Source: Microbacteriaceae bacterium (GTDB lineage: Bacteria; Actinomycetota; Actinomycetes; Actinomycetales; Microbacteriaceae). Taken from it: 5,398 bases of DNA. The notes below the pieces were generated by a model. It saw nothing but the letters and a program-made list of their open reading frames with translations. It was not told the DNA's origin and made no database searches. The stretch lies in assembly GCA_009925875.1 (NCBI GenBank), contig RFQD01000097.1, forward strand, positions 1 to 5,398, written 5' to 3'. The translations under genes were made by a program, and so were the position numbers. Below, piece after piece: positions 1 through 5,398 of this stretch (the first letter of the stretch is position 1; each line of letters opens with the position of its first letter).

Positions 1-276
1 CGCGGCGACCATGACGCGTTTGACGATGTGCCCTTTGATATCGAGTCCGAGAATCGCCTTCGCGGCCTCCTCGGCCTCGTCAGCGTTTTTGGCGACTTTG
101 ACGCCACCGGCCTTGCCTCGACCGCCGATTTTGACCTGCGCCTTGACGACGACAACGCCACCAAGTTTTTCCGCCGCCGCGCGTGCTTCCGCCGGCGTGT
201 CCGCAATGATTCCCGCAAGCACGGGAACCCCGTAACTCTCAAAGAGGTCGCGGGCTTGATATTCGTATAAATCCAC
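1..276 (-). CDS. sucC: Succinyl-CoA synthetase (ADP-forming) beta subunit, N-terminal part
   Basis: This is the first 92 codons of the succinate-CoA ligase beta subunit; the gene runs off the left edge. The enzyme interconverts succinyl-CoA and succinate with nucleotide phosphorylation in the cytosolic TCA cycle, as a complex with SucD, which would be expected further left, outside the window. The protein opens [19 protein letters not shown], the family's usual N-terminus, and carries the ATP-grasp nucleotide-binding segment with K45 and the glycine-rich [10 protein letters not shown] at residues 51-60, matching the well-known motif of E. coli SucC. The start is a GTG at 276-274, chosen because the homologous N-terminus begins exactly there and AAGGGA lies 6 bases upstream (288-283). 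No frameshift or missing key residue is visible. It is divergent from the VIT-family gene. Family identity is very secure; nucleotide specificity (ADP or GDP) cannot be read from this part. Confidence 0.97.
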   Translation of the reverse strand, partial: MDLYEYQARDLFESYGVPVLAGIIADTPAEARAAAEKLGGVVVVKAQVKIGGRGKAGGVKVAKNADEAEEAAKAILGLDIKGHIVKRVMVAA

Positions 277-282
277 GTGGGT

Positions 283-288
283 TCCCTT
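283..288 (-). promoter_or_regulatory. Ribosome binding site of sucC
   Basis: On the minus strand AAGGGA sits 6 bases before the GTG start of sucC. It supports the GTG at 276-274 as the start. It is the best-placed Shine-Dalgarno sequence in the window, which suits a strongly translated central-metabolism gene. Confidence 0.6.
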
Positions 289-298
289 ACAAAGTATC

Positions 299-328
299 TT
301 GATGTCGAGATAGTTGCTCCGATAACTT
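299..328 (+). promoter_or_regulatory. Possible promoter of the VIT-family gene
   Basis: TTGATG (299-304) and TAACTT (323-328) are separated by 18 bases. They keep the most important positions of the -35 and -10 boxes but match the consensus only 4/6 and 3/6. Transcription would begin near 335, giving a leader of about 30 bases. On the other strand TAAAGT (330-325) overlaps the same -10 and could serve sucC with a leader of about 40 bases, so the two genes may share a face-to-face promoter core. This is a reading by eye and is weak evidence. Confidence 0.25.
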
Positions 329-331
329 TAC

Positions 332-343
332 TGCGTTTACGCA
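332..343. repeat. Short palindrome TGCGT-TT-ACGCA in the sucC/VIT spacer
   Basis: Two 5-base arms, TGCGT (332-336) and ACGCA (339-343), flank a TT. The element lies just downstream of the possible VIT-gene -10 and upstream of the possible sucC -10, where a bound repressor could affect both genes. Arms this short occur by chance fairly often, so an operator role is only a suggestion. I do not recognise it as a known DtxR/IdeR iron box. Confidence 0.3.
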
Positions 344-365
344 CGGCTGTGGTTTGCTTGGAGCT

Positions 366-1070
366 ATGGCTCAACATGACTTCGAACCGCACGATCTGGC
401 TTTCGCTTCGAAACTCAACTGGCTTCGCGCGGGGGTTCTGGGGGCAAATGACGGCATTGTCTCCGTCGCGGCCCTCTTGGTCGGCGTTGCCGCCGCAACC
501 ACCGACTCGGTGGCAATTCTGATTGCCGGAATTGCCAGCGTCGCGGCGGGCGCGACGTCCATGGCTCTCGGCGAATACGTCTCGGTCAGCAGTCAGCGCG
601 ACAGCGAACGAGCGCTCATCAACAAAGAACGCAGAGAACTCGAAGAGATGCCCGATGAAGAGTTCGAAGAACTTGTGCTCATCTACCAGGCGAAAGGCTT
701 GACTCCCAAAACCGCGCGAGCGGTGGCCACCGAGCTCACCGAACATGATGTGCTCCGAGCACACCTCGAAGCGGAACTCCACATCTCGGAAGACCAACTG
801 ACGAACCCCTGGCATGCCGCGATGTCGTCGGCAATATCGTTTCTCGTCGGTGCCGCCCTGCCGCTCGCGACAGTGCTACTCTCACCCGTCGAGTGGCGCA
901 TCCCGGCGACCGTCGTCGCTTCACTCGTGGCACTTGCCATCACCGGTGGCGTGGGTGCCTACATTGGGGGAAGCCCGATTCCGCGTTCCATTGCGCGCGT
1001 GACACTCGGTGGTGCCGTCGCGCTGGCCATTACCTACGGCATCGGGACGGCGTTCGGGGTCGCGGCCTAG
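366..1070 (+). CDS. VIT1/CCC1-family (DUF125) Fe2+/Mn2+ transporter
   Basis: This 234-residue membrane protein belongs to the VIT1/CCC1 family. Plant and yeast members move ferrous iron or manganese out of the cytosol in exchange for protons; bacterial members are thought to export or store these metals. Five hydrophobic segments are visible, at about 22-44, 48-70, 151-173, 179-201 and 208-231. The first holds the hallmark GANDGIVS (26-33), whose D29 corresponds to the aspartate used for transport; the second ends SMALGEYVSVSSQ (65-77). Between segments 2 and 3 lies an acidic helical region (78-145; E81, E88, E91, E93, E94, E98, E99, E101, E102) corresponding to the family's cytosolic metal-binding domain. 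There is no ferritin-like N-terminal domain, so it is not MbfA-type. The ATG at 366 is preferred; GGAG (360-363) is only 2 bases away, and an in-frame TTG at 354 would add four residues. It is convergent with pcrA. The transported metal cannot be told from sequence. Confidence 0.93.
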   Translation: MAQHDFEPHDLAFASKLNWLRAGVLGANDGIVSVAALLVGVAAATTDSVAILIAGIASVAAGATSMALGEYVSVSSQRDSERALINKERRELEEMPDEEFEELVLIYQAKGLTPKTARAVATELTEHDVLRAHLEAELHISEDQLTNPWHAAMSSAISFLVGAALPLATVLLSPVEWRIPATVVASLVALAITGGVGAYIGGSPIPRSIARVTLGGAVALAITYGIGTAFGVAA

Positions 1071-1105
1071 TTTCCGGCAGCAGTGCCATCCGGTCTGCGG
1101 ACTCT

Positions 1106-3379
1106 CTAGATTTTCTCAATCGGTGCAACTTTGATGAGCAACTTTTTTGCTCCGGAACGGTCAAACGTGCAGTGCGCGACGCGCTTTGCTCCCTCACCGG
1201 TCACCTGATTCACCGTCCCGTCACCAAAGTCCGCGTGATGGATTCGATCTCCGGCAACCAACTCCAAGTCGCCGTTGTCCCGCATCTTGTTGGTGACGCG
1301 ATTAGCCCATTCCGTTTTGGGACGCTCCGGAAGGGCATCCGGTTCCCGCCACCGCGACGTCGCACCGGAACCACTCGCGCCCAGCGGGCGCGGAACGCCA
1401 CCGAGCCCCAACTGGTTTTCACGCCACTCGATCAGTTCGGCGGGAATCTCTTGCAAGTAGCGCGAAGGCATCGCGAGGTTCGATTGACCAAACAACGCGC
1501 GCTGCATGGCGAGCGACAGGTGCAAGTGTTTGCGGGCCCGCGTGATTCCCACGTAGAACAGGCGTCGCTCTTCCGCCTCGCCGCCGGGTTCCATCGCGGC
1601 CATACGGTGCGGCAGAAGTTCTTCTTCGATGCCCGTGATGAACACCGCGTCGTACTCGAGGCCCTTCGCCGTGTGTAGTGTCATCAAGCTCACCGATCCG
1701 CTCGAGTCGTCGATCTCATCTGCGGCTGCCACGAGTGAGACCTCGGTGAGAAAGTCGATGAGGGTGCCCTCGGGATTGTTCTTGTCGAACTCTTTTGTCA
1801 CCGCGAGAAGTTCTTCGACGTTTTCGGCGCGGGCCTCATCTTGCGCATCGCGCGTGGAACGCAGAGCGACGACGTAGCCCGTGCGCTCGAGGATCATCGT
1901 GAGCAGATCGCCCACCTTGCCCGCGACGGCCGTCGCTTCGCACTCGCTGAGGAGCGCATCCAGCTCTCGAATCGCACCCGAGACCTTGGGGCCAAGCCCG
2001 AGACCGTCGGCAAACTTCAGTGACTCCCGCAGAGTGATGCCGTTTTGGTCTGCAAACGACTGCAGTTGCGCTTCGGTGGCCGGCCCGATGCCGCGTTTCG
2101 GTGCATTCAGGATGCGTCGAGTCGCGAGTGAATCGTTGGGGTTTGCGACGGTGACGAGATACCCCATCACGTCTTTAATTTCGGCACGCTCGTAGAATTT
2201 CGTGCCCCCGAGAATCCGATACGGCACGGCCGAGCGGATGAAGATCTCTTCGAGCGCACGGGTTTGCGAATTGGTGCGATAGAAAATGGCGATGTCGTTG
2301 TAGGCCAGGCCTTGTGCGTGTAGTGACGAAATCTCGTCGACGACGAACTGTGCCTCGTCGTGCGCCGAGTATCCCGTGAAGCCCACGATTTTGGCTCCGT
2401 CACCGACATCCGTCCAGAGTTTTTTGTCTTGACGATTGAAGTTATTACCGATGACAGCGTTCGCGGCCGACAGGATGTTCTGCGTCGAACGGTAGTTCTG
2501 CTCCAGCATCACCACGTGCGCACCCGGAAAGTCACGCTCGAACTCGGCGATGTTGCGAATGTCAGCGCCGCGAAACGCATAGATCGATTGGTCGGAGTCA
2601 CCGACAACCGTCAGCGACGCCCCAGGAAGTCCGTCATGCGTTTCACGTGTGAGTTCGTGAATGAGTGCGTATTGGGCGTGATTCGTGTCCTGGTACTCGT
2701 CGACCAAGATGTGCCGAAACTTCTTGCGATACACATCGGCGACATGCGGAAAGGCACGAAACAAAAACACGGTCTGTGCGATGAGATCATCGAAGTCAAA
2801 GGCGTTGGCCGATTGCAACGTGCGCGTATATTCGCGAAAAACGCTCAGAAATGCTGCCTCATTGCGGTCGTCCGCGTTGATTGACCGGGCATACGATTCC
2901 ACATCCGTGAGCTCGTTCTTCAAACGCGAAATCTTCCCCGCTACGCCCGACACGGTCAGACCGAACGACTCGGCATCGAACTCTTTAATGATGCGCTTGA
3001 TGAGCGTGCGCGAATCGTGAGAGTCGTAGATCGTGAAGCTCTTCGTGAACCCGAAGTTCTCGGCTTCCCGACGCAGGATGCGCACACACGACGAGTGGAA
3101 TGTCGAAATCCACATCCCCTCAGTCGCGGCGCCGAGGAGTGTCTCGGCTCGCTCGCGCATTTCCGCCGCCGCCTTGTTCGTGAAGGTAATCGCGAGAATC
3201 TGGCTCGGCCAGGCCTCGGAGTTGCGCACGAGACTCGCGATGCGATGAGTCAACACTCGGGTCTTACCCGAACCGGCGCCGGCAACAATCAATAACGCCG
3301 GCCCCCGGTATTGCACTGCTTCTGCCTGCTGCGGATTCAACCCGGTCAACAACGGGTCGTTGGGCATCAGCATGGTCAT
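1106..3379 (-). CDS. pcrA: ATP-dependent DNA helicase PcrA/UvrD (superfamily 1A)
   Basis: This is a full-length 757-residue 3'-5' helicase acting in nucleotide-excision and mismatch-type repair, rolling-circle replication, and removal of RecA filaments and R-loops. SF1A motifs appear in order: Q motif around LNPQQAEAV (14-22), Walker A AGAGSGKT (33-40), Ia TFTNKAAAEM (65-74), Ib STFHS (92-96), II VDEYQDTN (226-233), III VVGDSDQSIYAFRGAD (258-273), IV QNYRS (294-298), V MTLHTAKGLEYD (566-577) and VI FYVGITRAR (608-616). A low-complexity linker (about 655-690) leads to a C-terminal Tudor-like domain (707-757) with GDRIHHADFGDGTV, the part of PcrA known to bind RNA polymerase; its presence favours PcrA over RecB-type or Rep helicases. 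The ATG at 3379 has no Shine-Dalgarno; in-frame ATGs at residues 3 and 5 are alternatives. TAGACT (3394-3389) ends 9 bases upstream, compatible with a nearly leaderless transcript. The phosphodiesterase gene ends 30 bases upstream on the same strand. Confidence 0.98.
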   Translation of the reverse strand: MTMLMPNDPLLTGLNPQQAEAVQYRGPALLIVAGAGSGKTRVLTHRIASLVRNSEAWPSQILAITFTNKAAAEMRERAETLLGAATEGMWISTFHSSCVRILRREAENFGFTKSFTIYDSHDSRTLIKRIIKEFDAESFGLTVSGVAGKISRLKNELTDVESYARSINADDRNEAAFLSVFREYTRTLQSANAFDFDDLIAQTVFLFRAFPHVADVYRKKFRHILVDEYQDTNHAQYALIHELTRETHDGLPGASLTVVGDSDQSIYAFRGADIRNIAEFERDFPGAHVVMLEQNYRSTQNILSAANAVIGNNFNRQDKKLWTDVGDGAKIVGFTGYSAHDEAQFVVDEISSLHAQGLAYNDIAIFYRTNSQTRALEEIFIRSAVPYRILGGTKFYERAEIKDVMGYLVTVANPNDSLATRRILNAPKRGIGPATEAQLQSFADQNGITLRESLKFADGLGLGPKVSGAIRELDALLSECEATAVAGKVGDLLTMILERTGYVVALRSTRDAQDEARAENVEELLAVTKEFDKNNPEGTLIDFLTEVSLVAAADEIDDSSGSVSLMTLHTAKGLEYDAVFITGIEEELLPHRMAAMEPGGEAEERRLFYVGITRARKHLHLSLAMQRALFGQSNLAMPSRYLQEIPAELIEWRENQLGLGGVPRPLGASGSGATSRWREPDALPERPKTEWANRVTNKMRDNGDLELVAGDRIHHADFGDGTVNQVTGEGAKRVAHCTFDRSGAKKLLIKVAPIEKI

Positions 3380-3388
3380 AGCCGAGCC

Positions 3389-3394
3389 AGTCTA
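3389..3394 (-). promoter_or_regulatory. Possible -10 box of pcrA (leaderless type)
   Basis: TAGACT on the minus strand lies 9 bases before the pcrA ATG, in the 30-base gap after the phosphodiesterase gene. Transcription starting about 7 bases downstream would leave a leader of roughly two bases, and no Shine-Dalgarno is present. No convincing -35 was found. A match of 4/6 to TATAAT in so small a space could be chance. Confidence 0.3.
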
Positions 3395-3409
3395 TCTTTG
3401 GGGCACCGA

Positions 3410-4414
3410 CTACAGCCCGTCGCGCACGGCAATGGCGAGATCGGGATGATCGGCAAACACCGCATCCACATTCGTCTGCATCACGGCAGACCACGCAGTC
3501 GCGTAGTCACCCCACGCGGACGAGTCCGTGCCCTGACGAAACGGCAGCGGCAGGAACTCGTTCTCGGGTCGAAGCGTCCACGCGAACACCTGGAGTCCGA
3601 GAGAGTGGGCGCGACGCACGAGTTGAATACCTCGGGAGATGTCGCCCGTGCGGGGGTCGATCAAGAACCGCGCATCCACGCTGATGGCCGTCATGCGACC
3701 CATGAACGCTTCGAGGCCCGCTTCTGAGAGCTCGTCGCCATAGCTCAACGGGGGCACCCCCTCGGTCGCCGCCCACAGGAGTTCATCAAACGCCGTTGCC
3801 TCATGCTCGAGCAAATACGCGTGCTGCGCGCCGAGTCCAGCATCCCGCATGCGCACCAAGATGGTCTTTTCGAAACTCTCGAGTACGAGTCGCTCGTCAT
3901 CGAGCGCCCACCCCGCAGCGCGCAGGTCACGGGCGAGAAGAGAATCGAGACGAAGTCCCTCCTCATCGAAGTAGGTGGCATGTTTCAATTCGATGCACAG
4001 CGAGACGGGTCGCGACGCGGAGTCGACGATGTGCAACAAGTCGGTCAAGCGCAACAATTCACATTGGCCGTCGAATGCACGGCTTTCCAGTCGCGACTGT
4101 GGCAACCGCTCTCGGCAGCGCAGAGTGGACAGCTCGTTCCACGTGAAATCTTCCGTGAACCATCCGTCGAGGGGCTGGTTGTCCACGATCTTAACCGTGC
4201 GCCGGTCGGCAAATTCGGGGTGGTCGGCGACATCGGTTGTGCCAGAAATTTCATTTTCATGACGGATGACCAGCACACCGTCACTCGTCGCCACAACATC
4301 CGGCTCGAGCATGTCGGCCCCGTGCTCTATCGCAAGCTCGTACGCGGCTCCCGAGTGTTCCGGGCGATACCCACACGCGCCTCGATGGGCAATCACGAGG
4401 GGCTTGTGCGTCAC
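3410..4414 (-). CDS. Glycerophosphodiester phosphodiesterase (GlpQ-like, cytosolic)
   Basis: This 334-residue protein should hydrolyse glycerophosphodiesters, the deacylated headgroups of phospholipids, to sn-glycerol 3-phosphate and an alcohol, using a divalent metal in a TIM barrel. The first strand carries AHRGACGYRPEHS (9-21) with catalytic H10 and R11. Then come the metal ligands E37 and D39 in LEPDVV, the second catalytic histidine H52 in VIRHE, E142 and K144 in CIELKH, W279 in VFAWTLR, and the closing VDAVFADHPDLA (316-327). The stretch GWFTEDFTWNELSTLR (84-99) is typical of the longer GlpQ-like branch, and the length fits it. There is no signal peptide or lipobox, so it is predicted cytosolic, unlike periplasmic GlpQ. 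The usual PENT motif reads PEHS, which I recall as common in actinobacteria. The start is GTG at 4414-4412, giving the correct short N-terminus; no Shine-Dalgarno is present, but TACAGT lies 7 bases upstream. It may be co-transcribed with pcrA. Confidence 0.95.
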   Translation of the reverse strand: MTHKPLVIAHRGACGYRPEHSGAAYELAIEHGADMLEPDVVATSDGVLVIRHENEISGTTDVADHPEFADRRTVKIVDNQPLDGWFTEDFTWNELSTLRCRERLPQSRLESRAFDGQCELLRLTDLLHIVDSASRPVSLCIELKHATYFDEEGLRLDSLLARDLRAAGWALDDERLVLESFEKTILVRMRDAGLGAQHAYLLEHEATAFDELLWAATEGVPPLSYGDELSEAGLEAFMGRMTAISVDARFLIDPRTGDISRGIQLVRRAHSLGLQVFAWTLRPENEFLPLPFRQGTDSSAWGDYATAWSAVMQTNVDAVFADHPDLAIAVRDGL

Positions 4415-4421
4415 GTGTCAC

Positions 4422-4427
4422 ACTGTA
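4422..4427 (-). promoter_or_regulatory. Possible -10 box of the phosphodiesterase gene (leaderless type)
   Basis: TACAGT on the minus strand stands exactly 7 bases before the GTG start. That spacing would put the first transcribed base at or next to the start codon. The bases in between (GTGACAC) hold no ribosome binding site. No good -35 is seen at 16 to 18 bases. A leaderless mRNA is the simplest reading. Confidence 0.4.
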
Positions 4428-4479
4428 GTGCGACGGACATTCAAATCGCACTCTCAGGGTTCGCGCGGAGCTTCTTCTC

Positions 4480-4485
4480 TAAACT
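4480..4485 (+). promoter_or_regulatory. Possible -10 box of the BI-1 family gene
   Basis: TAAACT at 4480-4485 matches TATAAT at 4 of 6 positions. Transcription would begin near 4492, at the left arm of the inverted repeat at 4491-4508, giving a leader of about 65 bases. No clear -35 lies at the right distance. An alternative -35-like TTGACG occurs inside the repeat (4499-4504) but has no good -10 after it. Confidence 0.3.
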
Positions 4486-4490
4486 GTCAG

Positions 4491-4508
4491 CAAACGTTTT
4501 GACGTTTG
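4491..4508. repeat. Inverted repeat CAAACGT-TTTG-ACGTTTG, operator or leader hairpin candidate
   Basis: A perfect 7-base inverted repeat with a 4-base spacer lies in the spacer between the phosphodiesterase and BI-1 genes, 49 bases before the BI-1 ATG. It overlaps the predicted transcription start of the BI-1 gene, where a repressor would block initiation, or it would form a small hairpin at the 5' end of the mRNA. It lacks a following T-run and the stem is A/T-rich, so it is not a good terminator. The DNA-binding protein is unknown. Confidence 0.5.
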
Positions 4509-4556
4509 TTTCGACCACGAATGCATCACCATCCCAACGAAAGGCTGCACCCGGAA

Positions 4557-5398
4557 ATGGCGAACCCCGCATATTCCCGCAACAAAGGCTTCACGACCCC
4601 TCCGCGCGAGATGAGCGCCGAAGAACTTCAGGCGATGTACAACGCGCCCGCCGCCACCGCGAGCACGCGGAGCGCCGCTCCCGCGACTCCCGTTACCGCG
4701 ACGAATGGTGCCGGCGCAAACGACGTGACCGGTCCCGCGATGACCATCGAAGGCACCATGGCAAAGACGTTCGGTCTTTTCGCCCTGCTCGTCGCCGGTG
4801 CCGTAGGTTCATGGATGCTCACCACTGTCAACCCGGCCGCCGGCATGATGGCCATGATTGTGGGCGGACTCGTGGGATTCATTCTCGCCATGGTGTCCAT
4901 CTTCAAGCGCGAGCCGTCGGCACCCCTCGTCTTGCTCTACGCACTCGCACAAGGCGTATTCCTCGGTGCCATTTCGCGCATCTTTGAGGCGCAATGGAAC
5001 GGCATCGTGCTGCAAGCGGTTTTGGCCACACTCGCGGTGGTCGGTGTGACGCTCGCACTCTTTGCCAGTGGCAAAATCCGTGCCTCCGCCAAGGGAACCA
5101 AGGTTTTCTTGATCGCCATGGTTGGCTATCTTGTCTTCAGCCTCGTCAACGTGGTGCTCATGTCGTTCAACGTCATCACGAACCCATGGGGAATCGGCGG
5201 CATCGAAATCTTCGGCATCCCGCTCGGTCTCATCATCGGCGTGTTTGCCGTGTTACTGGGCGCCTACTCGCTCGTTCTCGACTTCGAGTTCATCCGCAAC
5301 GGCGTTGCCAACCGCATGCCGGCGAAATACGAGTGGACGGGTGGCTTCGGAATCATGGTGACGGTCATCTGGCTGTACACCGAGATTCTGCGCATGCT
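4557..5398 (+). CDS. Bax inhibitor-1/YccA family membrane protein, missing only the C-terminal end
   Basis: The open frame gives 280 residues and runs off the right edge without a stop. It resembles the bacterial YccA/BI-1-like family (COG4760 type), uncharacterised multi-pass inner-membrane proteins related to the calcium-leak channel YetJ. Residues 1-60 are polar and rich in Ala, Thr and Pro, probably disordered and cytosolic. Six hydrophobic segments follow (about 70-90, 94-115, 122-142, 148-170, 182-204, 217-241), then a seventh near 262-280. Acidic D242 in LVLDFEFI and E276 in WLYTEILRM occupy places resembling the paired acidic pH-sensing residues of YetJ; this is inference. Relatives of 260-290 residues suggest only a short tail is missing. 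The start at ATG 4557 gives MANPAYSRNKGF, like actinobacterial relatives as I recall them, with AAAGG (4540-4544) a rather distant 12 bases upstream. An in-frame ATG at 4521 would add MHHHPNERLHPE but has no ribosome binding site. It is divergent from the phosphodiesterase gene; calcium or stress function is not proven. Confidence 0.93.
   Translation, partial: MANPAYSRNKGFTTPPREMSAEELQAMYNAPAATASTRSAAPATPVTATNGAGANDVTGPAMTIEGTMAKTFGLFALLVAGAVGSWMLTTVNPAAGMMAMIVGGLVGFILAMVSIFKREPSAPLVLLYALAQGVFLGAISRIFEAQWNGIVLQAVLATLAVVGVTLALFASGKIRASAKGTKVFLIAMVGYLVFSLVNVVLMSFNVITNPWGIGGIEIFGIPLGLIIGVFAVLLGAYSLVLDFEFIRNGVANRMPAKYEWTGGFGIMVTVIWLYTEILRM

Noticed and set aside
273..280. CCACGTGG palindrome over the sucC start, and CACGTG over the phosphodiesterase start (4412-4417)
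   Set aside because: Both arise because a GTG start is preceded by CAC. Six-base palindromes are common in GC-rich DNA and two copies over start codons do not establish a shared operator.
1071..1105. Short hairpins between the convergent VIT and pcrA stops (GGCA/TGCC at 1076-1087 and TCCG/CGGA at 1089-1101), considered as a bidirectional terminator
   Set aside because: Stems of only four base pairs with no T-run on either strand. They are too weak to call; termination may be Rho-dependent.
893..1678. A 261-codon open frame on the plus strand opposite the 3' end of pcrA and the end of the VIT gene
   Set aside because: It runs antisense to conserved helicase motifs and overlaps the VIT coding region in another frame. 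The translation is rich in Arg, His and Cys with no recognisable domain, typical of the antisense of GC-rich genes.
2360..2884. A 174-codon open frame antisense to the middle of pcrA
   Set aside because: It lies opposite helicase motifs II and III and shows no known domain; it is a shadow of pcrA.
4499..4504. TTGACG as a -35 box for the BI-1 gene
   Set aside because: No acceptable -10 follows at 16 to 19 bases (TGCATC is the nearest), and the hexamer lies inside the inverted repeat.
3803..4987. A 394-codon open frame on the plus strand spanning the phosphodiesterase, the divergent spacer and half of the BI-1 gene
   Set aside because: It crosses two well-supported genes and their promoter spacer. 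Its C-terminal half is an Arg/His-rich out-of-frame reading of the BI-1 gene. The absence of stops reflects GC-rich codon bias.
1..5398. Search for a mobile element, CRISPR array, tRNA, rRNA, toxin-antitoxin pair, phage gene or defence island
   Set aside because: No direct-repeat arrays, transposase-like reading frames, cloverleaf-like segments or integration scars were seen. The genes are conserved housekeeping or common membrane proteins with uniform base composition.

Overview
The window looks like an ordinary chromosomal segment of an actinobacterium, most likely a Micrococcales member such as a Microbacteriaceae species. The reasons are a GC content in the high fifties by eye, strong G/C preference at third codon positions, actinobacterial-style versions of PcrA and of the YccA/Bax-inhibitor protein, GTG starts, and two genes with no Shine-Dalgarno sequence but a TANANT box 7 to 9 bases before the start. 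The lineage call is inference from recalled families, not from a search.

Layout, left to right: the 5' end of sucC on the minus strand (276 to the left edge, partial); an 89-base divergent spacer; a VIT1/CCC1-family metal transporter on the plus strand (366-1070); a 35-base convergent gap; a complete PcrA/UvrD-type helicase on the minus strand (3379-1106); 30 bases upstream of it, a GlpQ-like glycerophosphodiester phosphodiesterase on the same strand (4414-3410); a 142-base divergent spacer; and a Bax inhibitor-1/YccA-family membrane protein on the plus strand (4557 to the right edge, its last few residues missing). The window is tightly packed, with no gene-free stretch over 142 bases.

The genes do not form one pathway. 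SucC is a TCA-cycle enzyme, PcrA maintains the genome, the phosphodiesterase recycles lipid headgroups, and the VIT and BI-1 proteins are membrane proteins probably involved in ion handling. The phosphodiesterase and pcrA could share a transcript, but pcrA also has its own possible -10 box.

I found no RNA gene, insertion sequence, CRISPR array, phage remnant, toxin-antitoxin pair or clear new system. The signals most worth a second look are regulatory: a perfect 7+7 inverted repeat ahead of the BI-1 gene, a smaller palindrome in the sucC/VIT spacer, and two starts that look leaderless.
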